Source of the DNA: UBA5216 sp040081205
Lineage (GTDB): Bacteria; Pseudomonadota; Gammaproteobacteria; Burkholderiales; SG8-41
DNA length: 9,551 nucleotides
Direction of reading: 5' to 3'
Assembly (NCBI GenBank): GCA_040081205.1
Contig: JBEBHE010000176.1
Coordinates: 1 to 9,551, forward strand
Part shown: positions 1 to 6,272 of the stretch, in pieces
Layout: each line of letters begins with the position of its first letter
How positions within the stretch are numbered: the first letter of the stretch is position 1
Notes under the pieces: model-generated
What the model was told of the DNA's origin: nothing
Database searches by the model: none
The model's input: only the letters and a program-made list of their open reading frames with translations
Made by a program: the position numbers and the translations under genes

Positions 1-203
1 CCGGTCATACGGTTTTTGCCGCCATACACGGTGAACGCGTGTTCTCCTAGTGTCCACGCCACTTGATCCTTGGCGTAGTAAAAGCAGGCGTGCTGCCAGG
101 TAATCCAGCGGTGCGGCACGCCGTGGGTATCCAGGGTCAGCACCAACGGCAACGCGGTGCGTTGATGCGGGAGATGCAGATTTTCGATGACAACCTGATC
201 CAT
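1..203 (-). CDS. HNH-endonuclease-family-like protein, N-terminal part (cut by window edge)
   Basis: The 67 visible codons read leftward from an ATG at 203-201. An in-frame TGA lies one codon further upstream, so this ATG is the only possible start. The visible peptide begins MDQVVIENLHLP and continues with a VLTLDTHGVPHRWITWQ stretch, then YYAKDQVAWTLGE and VYGGKNRMTG. This order (hydrophobic strand plus D, G-x-P-x-x-W, a W-Q-x-A helix, V-A-W-x-x-G, then G-G-x-x-R) resembles, from memory, the N-terminal region of bacterial HNH-nuclease-family proteins. The HNH catalytic motif would lie beyond the window, so catalytic competence cannot be judged. No Shine-Dalgarno sequence precedes the start; a dyad occupies that place. 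It is transcribed divergently from the helicase gene. The family call is tentative, but that this is a real gene is fairly secure because of the protein-like composition and the bounded start. Confidence 0.6.
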   Translation of the reverse strand, partial: MDQVVIENLHLPHQRTALPLVLTLDTHGVPHRWITWQHACFYYAKDQVAWTLGEHAFTVYGGKNRMT

Positions 204-209
204 GATTCA

Positions 210-225
210 GTTTAAGCGGTTAAAC
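210..225. promoter_or_regulatory. Perfect dyad GTTTAA-N4-TTAAAC upstream of the leftward gene
   Basis: The sequence shows a perfect 6+6 inverted repeat with a GCGG spacer, ending 7 bases before the ATG of the leftward gene at 203. It sits where a ribosome binding site would be expected. It could be a protein operator or a small leader hairpin; which one cannot be decided from sequence. Confidence 0.35.
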
Positions 226-320
226 AATCAACCATCACCATCATTCGATAAGTTTCCATACGATACCATGCGCAACAATTTACCAGATTTATGAGTTTTG
301 GGACGATTTTCAGGCATTTA

Positions 321-349
321 TAGCCTGGATTGGTGCGCTGCGTTATACT
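321..349 (+). promoter_or_regulatory. Candidate sigma70 promoter for rhlE
   Basis: TATACT at 344-349 matches the -10 consensus at five of six positions. TAGCCT at 321-326 sits 17 bases upstream and is a weak -35 (three of six). Transcription would start near 356 and give a leader of about 110 bases before the helicase ATG. The leader contains a small hairpin (ACCAG at 410-414 pairing with CTGGT at 423-427) but no Shine-Dalgarno sequence. The rest of the 263-base gap between the leftward gene and rhlE shows no gene or RNA that I recognise. Confidence 0.4.
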
Positions 350-443
350 GTGCTTCTGTGAATTCTGATTCTGGCAACCCTTCTTTCTCAAGCGTTCCAC
401 GCACCCTCGACCAGTTCTCTGCCTGGTTTCAAGTTGGCGCGTT

Positions 444-471
444 GATATCACGCTGATGTCACACTAATGTC
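444..471 (+). promoter_or_regulatory. rhlE: rhlE start region: imperfect 11-base repeats and a three-codon ORF overlapping the start
   Basis: Two adjacent 11-mers, GATATCACGCT (444-454) and GATGTCACACT (455-465), match at 9 of 11 positions. A third partial copy, AATGTC (466-471), contains the rhlE start codon. The second copy creates a minimal ORF, ATG-TCA-CAC-TAA (456-467), whose stop overlaps the rhlE ATG as TAATG. With no Shine-Dalgarno sequence in front of rhlE, stop-start coupling from this mini-ORF is possible, but the mini-ORF has no ribosome site of its own either. A functional role is speculative. Confidence 0.25.
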
Positions 472-1894
472 TTTTGCGTCACTGAACCTGCTGCCCGAAC
501 TGGTACGCGCCGTCGCGGATCAAGGCTACACCGAAGCCACCCCGATACAGGTGCAAGCCATACCCGCTGTGCTCGCCGGTCGCGACCTCATGGGCTGCGC
601 ACAAACCGGCACCGGCAAAACCGCGGGCTTCACCCTGCCGCTGTTGCAACTACTCGCCCCGCTCGGCAGTACCAGCCCTTCGCCTGCGCGGCATCCGGTG
701 CGTGCTTTGATTCTGACGCCCACGCGCGAACTCGCAGCGCAAGTACATGAATCAGTGCAAGGTTACGGCAAACACCTGCCGCTACGCTCCACGGTGGTTT
801 ACGGCGGCGTGGACATGAAGCCGCAAACGCAGGCGCTGATGGCCGGTGTGGAAATTCTCGTCGCAACACCCGGTCGCCTGCTGGACCACGTACAGCAAAA
901 AACCGTCAACCTCGGGCAAGTGCAGATCCTAGTGCTTGACGAAGCCGACCGCATGCTCGACATGGGCTTTCTGCCGGATCTCAAACGCATCATTTCACTT
1001 ATCCCGCCACAACGGCAAAGCCTGTTATTTTCCGCAACATTTTCCGACGACATCAAGCGCCTCGCGAACCAAATGTTGCGCGATCCGCTGACCATTGAAG
1101 TCGCGCGGCGCAATGCGCCGGCTGACCTCGTATCGCATCAGGTGTACGAAGTGTCGGCGGAGCGCAAGCGCGCGTTGCTGGTCAACCTGATCCGCACGCG
1201 CGAGATGAAGCAGGTGCTGGTGTTCCTGCGCAAAAAAATTGATTGCAACAAACTCGCGCGCGAACTGGAGCGCGACGGCATTAAAGCCACCGCCATCCAC
1301 AGCGACCGTTCGCAAGCCGAGCGCGAACAGGCTCTCAACGATTTCAAGGAAGGTCGGGCCACCGCGCTGGTCGCCACCGACATCGCCGCACGCGGTCTCG
1401 ATATTGAAGAATTGCCGTTCGTGGTGAACTACGAGTTACCCTACGTTCCTGAAGATTACGTGCATCGCATCGGCCGCACCGGTCGTGCCGGCATGCCGGG
1501 AGCAGCAATATCGCTGGTATGCCACGATGAATCAAAGTTACTCGCCGATATCGAACGTCTTTTAAAGCGTCCTATCGAGCGCCTGCCGGTGGGCGAACTG
1601 GATCACCGGCATTCGCGTTACGAACATAGCGAACGAAAAGAACGCCCGCCACGCGCTGCCGACGCAGGCGATGTGCGGGCAGCACGTGCGGAACGTCCCG
1701 AACGAGCCGCACGCGAACGTCCCGTGGAAAAACCTATCGCCAAGGCCGTGCACGACGGCTTTGACTTCAGCAAACCTTATGAACCGGGTAGCAACGAAAC
1801 GTCAGCAGCAGCCAAGCCTGCTGCCCCCCCGCGTCGCGGCGCCGTGCGCCCGGTCGCAGCACTGCTGGGCGGACTCCTAACGCCGCGCAAGTAG
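467..1894 (+). CDS. rhlE: ATP-dependent DEAD-box RNA helicase, RhlE type
   Basis: This is a cytoplasmic RNA helicase that unwinds short RNA duplexes using ATP; RhlE-type enzymes act in ribosome maturation, RNA decay and cold adaptation. The 475-residue protein has the full motif set: Q motif (GYTEATPIQ, 20-28), motif I AQTGTGKT (45-52), Ia PTRELA (85-90), GG (113-114), Ib TPGR (134-137), II DEAD (158-161), III SAT (189-191), V ATDIAARGLDIE (303-314) and VI HRIGRTGR (333-340). After the two RecA-like domains comes an Arg/Glu/Ala-rich basic tail (about 380-475), typical of RhlE and likely to bind RNA nonspecifically. The first residues, MSFASLNLLPELVRAV, match the usual RhlE beginning and support the ATG at 467. 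That start lacks a Shine-Dalgarno sequence and overlaps the stop of a three-codon ORF (TAATG). Motif IV (VLVFLRKK) is slightly unusual. Length and domains are complete. The assignment to RhlE rather than another DEAD-box paralogue rests on the N-terminus and tail. Confidence 0.93.
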   Translation: MSFASLNLLPELVRAVADQGYTEATPIQVQAIPAVLAGRDLMGCAQTGTGKTAGFTLPLLQLLAPLGSTSPSPARHPVRALILTPTRELAAQVHESVQGYGKHLPLRSTVVYGGVDMKPQTQALMAGVEILVATPGRLLDHVQQKTVNLGQVQILVLDEADRMLDMGFLPDLKRIISLIPPQRQSLLFSATFSDDIKRLANQMLRDPLTIEVARRNAPADLVSHQVYEVSAERKRALLVNLIRTREMKQVLVFLRKKIDCNKLARELERDGIKATAIHSDRSQAEREQALNDFKEGRATALVATDIAARGLDIEELPFVVNYELPYVPEDYVHRIGRTGRAGMPGAAISLVCHDESKLLADIERLLKRPIERLPVGELDHRHSRYEHSERKERPPRAADAGDVRAARAERPERAARERPVEKPIAKAVHDGFDFSKPYEPGSNETSAAAKPAAPPRRGAVRPVAALLGGLLTPRK

Positions 1895-1929
1895 TTGTCA
1901 CGCGATGCCGAGCGTCGCTGAAGCGTGGC

Positions 1930-1935
1930 TATAAC
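1930..1935 (+). promoter_or_regulatory. Possible -10 element for the NTF2-like/amidohydrolase/oxygenase operon
   Basis: TATAAC matches the -10 consensus at five of six positions and lies in the 117-base gap after rhlE, about 76 bases before the next ATG. No convincing -35 is seen 16-18 bases upstream, so this would be a weak or activator-dependent promoter if real. No intrinsic terminator with a T tract follows rhlE, so read-through from rhlE is also possible. Confidence 0.25.
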
Positions 1936-2011
1936 GTTGTGATACAGTGCCGGCGTCCCATCTGCACCCCTTGATTTTCGTACTTATTTTTGTACCCAAT
2001 CGGAGGACTTC

Positions 2012-2398
2012 ATGACCGACGTATCCGCTCAATCAAGCGACAACGCCGCTGTGGCGCAGGCTATTGACGCTTTTTACAAAGCAGTAACGAGTAAAAGCCA
2101 GCAACAGCTCGAAACGCTGCTGGCCGAACAATTGAGCTTTGGCCACTCGGTCGGCAGAATCGAAACCAAAGCACAATGCATCGCCAACGCCATGAGTCCA
2201 CGCGTGATATGGAAATCCGTCGCGCCCGTCGATCAAAGCATTCACATTGCAGGCGACGCTGCGGTGGTGCGCCACATCATGGCCGGCGAGAACGAGCGCG
2301 AAGGAAAATCGAGCGCGGTCAGCATGAACGTGCTGATGGTTTGGCAAAAGCAAAACGGCGCCTGGAAAATGCTGGCGCGGCAGGCGTTCAAAATCTGA
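2012..2398 (+). CDS. NTF2-like (SnoaL/DUF4440-type) small protein
   Basis: This 128-residue protein has the NTF2-like cone fold pattern. An N-terminal helix (about 10-40, AVAQAIDAFYKAV) is followed by the LSFGHSVGRIETKAQ segment (41-55) with His45, which closely follows the DUF4440 consensus of 'H-x-x-G-x-x-x-x-K'. The remaining strands end in VLMVWQKQNGAWKMLARQAFKI (108-128), again the standard family ending. Family members include ketosteroid-isomerase-like enzymes, polyketide cyclases and many ligand-binding proteins of unknown role, so the substrate cannot be assigned. There is no signal peptide, so it should be cytoplasmic. The start is well supported by GGAGG at 2002-2006, five bases before the ATG. 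It is the first gene of a tight rightward trio, 34 bases before the amidohydrolase. It may assist turnover of the same compound, which is inference from position only. Confidence 0.85.
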   Translation: MTDVSAQSSDNAAVAQAIDAFYKAVTSKSQQQLETLLAEQLSFGHSVGRIETKAQCIANAMSPRVIWKSVAPVDQSIHIAGDAAVVRHIMAGENEREGKSSAVSMNVLMVWQKQNGAWKMLARQAFKI

Positions 2399-2432
2399 GC
2401 GCTGTCAACGCGGACTCCAGGAGCATCCACAC

Positions 2433-3368
2433 ATGATTTCACGTCGCCGTTTTGTGGGCAGCGCGCTCGGCGCTGGCGTAGCGCTGGCAACAATGGGCTG
2501 CCAGCAGACGGGCGCGCAATCTTCGGGTAAACGCATGATCGTCGATGCGCAAGTCCACTTGTGGAGAGCGCCCACACCCGACTGGCAATGGGTACCGGGC
2601 ATGAAACCGCAGATGCCCGAACCCTTCACTATCGAAAAACTCCTGCCGCTGATGGACGAAGCCGGTGTGGATCGTGTGGTGATCGTGCCGCCATCGTGGC
2701 CGGGTGACCGCAACGACTATGCGCTGGAAGCCGCGCGCCGCTATCCCACGCGCTTCGGCGTGATGGGCCGCATTACACTGCGCAATCCCCAGTCAGCGGC
2801 GCTGTTGCCCAAGTGGCGCGAACAGCCGGGCATGCTGGGTGTACGCGTGACGTTCCTGGGCAAGGATATCGCGATGCTGTCGGACGGCAGCGCAGCATGG
2901 TTCTGGCCCGCGGCGGAAAAAGCCGGCTTGCCGGTAATGTTTCTCGCCAGCGAAAAAGGGCCGGAGTTTGCGCGCATCGCCGAACGTCATCCGGGATTGC
3001 AACTGATCGCCGATCATATGGGCATGTCGCTCGCCAATCCGGCAGTGCGTGACGGCAAGTTTGCGGAAGTCATTCAGCACACGCTGATGCTGGCAAAATA
3101 TCCGAATGTGTCGGTAAAACTCTCATCCGCGCCGACGTATTCGCGCGAAGCGTACCCGTTTCAAGACATGACGCCGCCGATCAAAACACTATTCGATGCC
3201 TTCGGCCCGCGCCGCTGCTATTGGGGCACCGACATCACCAACGCTTTCAACAAAACCACTTACCGTCAGCGCATCACGCACTTCACCGAGACGCTGGATT
3301 TTCTGACCGAGCAGGACAAAGATTGGGTGATGGGGCGAGGAATACTTGAACGCCTGAAGTGGGCGTAA
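2433..3368 (+). CDS. Exported amidohydrolase-family (Amidohydro_2/COG3618-type) hydrolase with twin-arginine signal
   Basis: This is a 311-residue TIM-barrel hydrolase of the amidohydrolase_2 group, which hydrolyses lactones, amides or decarboxylates small acids. It has a twin-arginine signal (S3-R-R-R-F-V, then a hydrophobic stretch to about residue 22). Cys23 follows M-G, but the lipobox is atypical, so lipidation is doubtful. The mature part starts with the VDAQVHLW strand (37-44), giving Gln40 and His42 where many relatives have His-x-His. Next come VIVPPSW (83-89), GRITLRNP (112-119), GVRVTFL (136-142), the ADHMG strand with His195 (194-198), and YWGTDITN with Asp267 (263-270). His195 and Asp267 are the expected active-site residues. 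CAGGAG at 2418-2423, nine bases before the ATG, supports the start. It lies between an NTF2-like gene and a 2-oxoglutarate oxygenase gene, 18 bases before the latter, in what looks like one operon. The family is clear; the substrate is unknown. Confidence 0.88.
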   Translation: MISRRRFVGSALGAGVALATMGCQQTGAQSSGKRMIVDAQVHLWRAPTPDWQWVPGMKPQMPEPFTIEKLLPLMDEAGVDRVVIVPPSWPGDRNDYALEAARRYPTRFGVMGRITLRNPQSAALLPKWREQPGMLGVRVTFLGKDIAMLSDGSAAWFWPAAEKAGLPVMFLASEKGPEFARIAERHPGLQLIADHMGMSLANPAVRDGKFAEVIQHTLMLAKYPNVSVKLSSAPTYSREAYPFQDMTPPIKTLFDAFGPRRCYWGTDITNAFNKTTYRQRITHFTETLDFLTEQDKDWVMGRGILERLKWA

Positions 3369-3386
3369 CAGGCAAGAACCTCTTCT

Positions 3387-4235
3387 ATGCGCTTGTTAAC
3401 TCAAGAACAAATCGCCCGCTGGCGGCACGACGGATTTCTGTCACCGTTTCCACTGCTGGATGCGACGGAACTCAAAACCTGCCGCGACGGACTGGATCGC
3501 TTCGAGAAATGGCTGGGTGCGCCGGTCAATGCCTCTGAAGAATTAAAGTGGCGCACTATGCCTTACCTGATTCTGCCGTGGGCAGCGAAGCTCGCGCGTG
3601 ACCCGCGCATTCTCGACGTGGTGGAAGACTTGATCGGCCCGGATATCCTGATTTTCACCAGCACGTTCTTTATCAAGGAACCGCACTCGCCCACCATCGC
3701 CGCCTGGCATCAGGACTCAACCTATTACGGACTGGAACCCAAAGAAGAAGTAACGGTGTGGGTAGCACTGTCCGAAGCCAACGAAGCCGCCGGTTGCATG
3801 GATGCGCTTTCGTTTCGCGGCAAGCCACGACAACTGAGCCATGTTTCGCGTGTCGTCAAAAACAGCGTCAACCGCGCGAGTCAGGTTATCACGGAGCCGC
3901 TCAATGAGGGAACACCGGTGGCCATGCCCTTGGCGGCCGGCTCGTTTTCCATGCATCACGGGTTATGCCCGCACCGCTCTGGGCCGAACACCGCAAACCA
4001 TCGCCGCATTGGGTTAGGGTTGAACTTCATACCCACTTCTGTGTGCCCGGCAGGTTCGATCAAGCCGGCAGCGATGCTGGTGCGTGGCGTTGACCGCTAT
4101 CACCATTTCGAGCGCGTCGAGCCGCCACAGGTGGAGCTGGATGCACGGAGCATTGCCGCGCACGACCGCGCAACGACGCTGTACCGGAATTGCTATCTCG
4201 AGGAAGAAGCGCGGCACGCGCGATTGTCAGTCTGA
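3387..4235 (+). CDS. Phytanoyl-CoA dioxygenase (PhyH) family Fe(II)/2-oxoglutarate oxygenase
   Basis: PhyH-family enzymes hydroxylate a small molecule using Fe(II), O2 and 2-oxoglutarate. The 282-residue protein shows the jelly-roll signature. The N-terminal 'QEQIARWRHDGFL' segment (6-18) is the usual family start. The iron pair is His108-x-Asp110 in AAWHQDSTYYGL, the distal ligand is probably His196 in PHRSGPN, and the 2-oxoglutarate-binding arginine is probably Arg206 or Arg207 in RRIGLGL. TVWVALSEANEAAGCM (123-138) is the standard core strand. The following segment, where most relatives have P-G-S-H, instead reads A-L-S-F-R-G. This may alter the substrate pocket but does not touch an iron ligand. 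There is no signal peptide, so it should be cytoplasmic. It is the last gene of the trio, with a weak ribosome site (AGG at 3370-3372). It converges on the Bug gene with only 15 bases between the stops and no terminator visible. The substrate is unknown. Confidence 0.88.
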   Translation: MRLLTQEQIARWRHDGFLSPFPLLDATELKTCRDGLDRFEKWLGAPVNASEELKWRTMPYLILPWAAKLARDPRILDVVEDLIGPDILIFTSTFFIKEPHSPTIAAWHQDSTYYGLEPKEEVTVWVALSEANEAAGCMDALSFRGKPRQLSHVSRVVKNSVNRASQVITEPLNEGTPVAMPLAAGSFSMHHGLCPHRSGPNTANHRRIGLGLNFIPTSVCPAGSIKPAAMLVRGVDRYHHFERVEPPQVELDARSIAAHDRATTLYRNCYLEEEARHARLSV

Positions 4236-4250
4236 ACCTCTACGGCACAA

Positions 4251-5237
4251 TCAATCCACTCGCGCGCCCGATTCCTTGACCGCTTTCGCAAACCGCGCAA
4301 TTTCATTTTTGATGCGGTTGCTGAATTCAGCAGGCGTGCTCACGGCCGGGTCGAAGCCCTGCTGCACCACCTTCTCGGCAACATCAGGCAATTTCATCAA
4401 CCTCGCAACTTCGGTGTACATCTTGTCGATGACCGGCTTGGGCGTGCCGGTGGGCATGACAATGCCGACCCAGTTGCCCAGCACAAAATCCTTGTAGCCC
4501 TGCTCTGCCATGGTGGAAACATCGGGCAGGAAGGAATGCCGCTTGTCGGCCATCATCGCGATGGCGCGCACGCGGCCTGACTTGATTGCAGGCAACAGGT
4601 CGGGAATGCCATTGATCAGCAGGTGCGCCTGGCCGCTCATCATGTCGGGAATGGCTGGCCCGTTGCCTTTGTACGGAACATGCGTCGCATTGAAGCCGAC
4701 CGCTCGTTTCAGCATTTCTCCGGACAGATGACTGATCGTGCCGTGACCGCCGGAAGCATTCACCAGCTTTATGCTTTTCGCCACCGCGACCAAATCCGGC
4801 ACGCTCTTCGCTGCAATGCCGTTATGCACCGTCACCACCAGCGGCGTGTAAGCCAGCAGCACCACGGGTGCGAGGTCGCGCTCCAGACTGTAGGGGAGTT
4901 TGGCGTATAGCGACTGCGAGATGACCTGTGCCGTGCTGATGTTCAGTATGGTATAGCCGTCGGGCGCCGATTTCGCCACGAGATCGGTGCCGAGATTGCC
5001 GCCCGCGCCCGGGCGGTTATCCACGATCACCGGCTGTCCCCAAGAGTCGGCCAGCTTTTGCCCAACAATACGCGCAAGAATATCGTTGACACCCCCGGGT
5101 GCAAATGCCACCACGTAGCGGATCGGACGTGCGGGGTAGTTTTGTGCCTGGGCCTCAGTGCCGGCGGCAAGCACCAATACAGAAAAGCCCACAGCGGCGG
5201 TGGCAGCAACAACGCTGCGGTGAAAAACATTACTCAT
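4251..5237 (-). CDS. Bug/TctC-family tripartite tricarboxylate transporter substrate-binding protein
   Basis: This is a periplasmic solute-binding protein of the Bug family, whose members bind carboxylates, amides or related organic acids for tripartite TctABC-type uptake or for sensing. The 328-residue product has a Sec signal peptide (about 1-31, ending AQA before QNYP). The mature start is YPARPIRYVVAFAPGG (34-49), followed by the usual Asp52. Further motifs are NRPGAGGNLGTDLVAK (74-89), PDGYT (92-96), HVPYKG (186-191), LPDVSTMAEQGY (237-248) and WVGIVMPTGTP (256-266). An ATG at 5276 would add 13 residues, but it lies within the -10 element. The ATG at 5237 has AGGAG (5248-5244) six bases upstream and is the better start. 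No TctA/TctB membrane genes are nearby, so its partner is elsewhere or absent. The ligand cannot be predicted from the motifs. Confidence 0.93.
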   Translation of the reverse strand: MSNVFHRSVVAATAAVGFSVLVLAAGTEAQAQNYPARPIRYVVAFAPGGVNDILARIVGQKLADSWGQPVIVDNRPGAGGNLGTDLVAKSAPDGYTILNISTAQVISQSLYAKLPYSLERDLAPVVLLAYTPLVVTVHNGIAAKSVPDLVAVAKSIKLVNASGGHGTISHLSGEMLKRAVGFNATHVPYKGNGPAIPDMMSGQAHLLINGIPDLLPAIKSGRVRAIAMMADKRHSFLPDVSTMAEQGYKDFVLGNWVGIVMPTGTPKPVIDKMYTEVARLMKLPDVAEKVVQQGFDPAVSTPAEFSNRIKNEIARFAKAVKESGARVD

Positions 5238-5274
5238 CGAAAGCTCCTCGTGCCGGCAAAGTGGCGCGCCTGCC

Positions 5275-5303
5275 ATTATAGGACGGCTTTGGTGTTATGC
5301 CTC
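5275..5303 (-). promoter_or_regulatory. Sigma70-type promoter for the leftward Bug/TctC gene
   Basis: On the minus strand a perfect TATAAT lies at 5280-5275. GAGGCA (5303-5298) sits 17 bases upstream and matches the -35 consensus at three of six positions. Transcription would begin near 5268, giving a leader of about 30 bases with AGGAG at 5248-5244. This supports the ATG at 5237 as the start and independent transcription from the ModA-like gene upstream. Confidence 0.6.
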
Positions 5304-5348
5304 CATTGCGAGCACGCCCGTTCAGAACAATCCACCGCGAAACCGCCT

Positions 5349-6068
5349 TCATGCACCAGTGACCGCCTGCAGGCCGCTGGTCGTTATCGCAGATGCCGCC
5401 TCGGGCGACGCCAGAAACCGGATCACCGAGCGAGACAGCGCCGCATCCGGACTACTGGCCGCAACGCCGGCGGAGAAAGTTGAAACTTTCTGCACCTCCG
5501 GCGGCAACGGCGTAATGTGCGTGATGCCCGGCACAGGAAGTAGCTCGCTCATCTGCTGGAAACCAATCTCCAGTTCGCCGCGTGCCACAACCGCTCCCAC
5601 GCGCTCGCCACCGCCCACATGGCGGCATTTGCTGAGCACTTGATCGGCGATGCCGAGCCGTTGAACCAGTTCAGTCAGATACTGGCCGCTCACACTGGCC
5701 GAATAACCGATCGATTTCGCTTGCAGCAGCGTGCGCCTCAGCGCGTCGACAGAGCCAATGTCCGGCTTGGGTGCCCCCTCGCGCACCGCCATCCCGATAA
5801 CCGAACGTGCAACCGGCATATAGCCTTCTGCAAACACCAGGCCTTCGTCGATAAATTGGCGCAGCATGGCATCCGCAACGATAACAATATCCGCGACTTC
5901 TCCGCGCTTGAGCCGGTTGGGGAGAGAATTCTCGCCCGTCCCTATGGAAGTGGATGCGGTAACGATCGTTTTTTTCGTCAGGCGCTCCAATTGCGGGATC
6001 AACGCCAGGTGCGCAGCCGTAAAGGCCCCTGAAGTCATCACTCTGAAATCGTTTGTCGCTGCAGTCAT
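5349..6068 (-). CDS. ModA-like substrate-binding protein without signal peptide
   Basis: The 239-residue protein matches the type-II periplasmic binding fold of the ModA/SBP_bac_11 group. It has a first strand and ligand loop DFRVMTSGAFTAAH (7-20) and ENSLPNRLKRGEVADIVIVAD (46-66). SARSVIG-like and GMAVREGAPKPDIGSVDALRRTLL segments follow (88-115), then IGYSASVSGQYLTELVQRLGI (120-140), AVVARGELEIGFQQMSELLPVPGI (159-182) and IRFLASPEAASAI (216-228). These are typical of the betaproteobacterial 'molybdate-type' binding proteins, many of which are not real molybdate binders. There is no N-terminal signal peptide: the fold begins within ten residues of the start, and an in-frame stop lies three codons upstream, so no hidden extension exists. 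No Shine-Dalgarno sequence precedes the ATG at 6068; the ATG at codon 11 is an alternative. It lies 111 bases upstream of the Bug gene on the same strand, with no permease or ATPase nearby. The ligand is unknown. Confidence 0.85.
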   Translation of the reverse strand: MTAATNDFRVMTSGAFTAAHLALIPQLERLTKKTIVTASTSIGTGENSLPNRLKRGEVADIVIVADAMLRQFIDEGLVFAEGYMPVARSVIGMAVREGAPKPDIGSVDALRRTLLQAKSIGYSASVSGQYLTELVQRLGIADQVLSKCRHVGGGERVGAVVARGELEIGFQQMSELLPVPGITHITPLPPEVQKVSTFSAGVAASSPDAALSRSVIRFLASPEAASAITTSGLQAVTGA

Positions 6069-6125
6069 GGCTATTTAAGTCGCTTAATTGAAGGTTAGAA
6101 GTTCGGGAAGGGGAAATAGCGATGA

Positions 6126-6155
6126 ACTATCGCACAGTTTCGAATTTCTCGACAA
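6126..6155 (-). promoter_or_regulatory. Candidate promoter for the ModA-like gene, overlapping a short dyad
   Basis: On the minus strand TTGTCG (6155-6150) and GATAGT (6131-6126) are separated by 18 bases, each matching consensus at four of six positions. Transcription would start about 50 bases before the ATG at 6068. A perfect dyad GCGAT-N5-ATCGC (6119-6133) overlaps the -10 element and could be an operator; this is weak evidence. Confidence 0.3.
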
Positions 6156-6217
6156 GCCGGGGTAAACTCGCCAATGAGCCCGGCGTTAAAGCAGGTGTAA
6201 CGTATCTTATGCCTGTC

Positions 6218-6246
6218 CTCTCACCCCTTGGCAGCTAGTTTAAAAT
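6218..6246 (+). promoter_or_regulatory. Candidate promoter for the rightward Bug/TctC pair
   Basis: TAAAAT at 6241-6246 matches the -10 consensus at five of six positions. CTCTCA at 6218-6223, 17 bases upstream, is a weak -35 (three of six). Transcription would begin near 6253, just before GAGGAG (6261-6266). The rest of this 204-base divergent region contains a 6-base inverted repeat, GCCGGG (6156-6161) with CCCGGC (6179-6184), but no recognised gene or RNA. Confidence 0.35.
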
Positions 6247-6272
6247 AGCCTTACTAAAACGAGGAGAACTGT

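Noticed and set aside
212..451. 79-codon minus-strand open frame in the gap between the HNH-like gene and rhlE
   Set aside because: No family features or ribosome site, and it covers the candidate rhlE promoter and leader; probably chance.
1980..1995. GTAC...GTAC repeat with a T-rich centre as a terminator after rhlE
   Set aside because: The stem is only four bases, no T tract follows it, and it lies immediately before the next gene's ribosome site.
2499..2501. Lipoprotein cysteine (Cys23) in the amidohydrolase signal
   Set aside because: The preceding Thr-Met-Gly does not fit the lipobox consensus; a plain twin-arginine signal is the safer reading.
4236..4250. Bidirectional terminator between the PhyH gene and the Bug gene
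   Set aside because: Only 15 bases separate the stops and no inverted repeat is present.
5238..5276. 13-residue N-terminal extension of the leftward Bug protein
   Set aside because: The upstream ATG falls inside the predicted -10 element, whereas the ATG at 5237 has a good AGGAG and begins a normal signal peptide.
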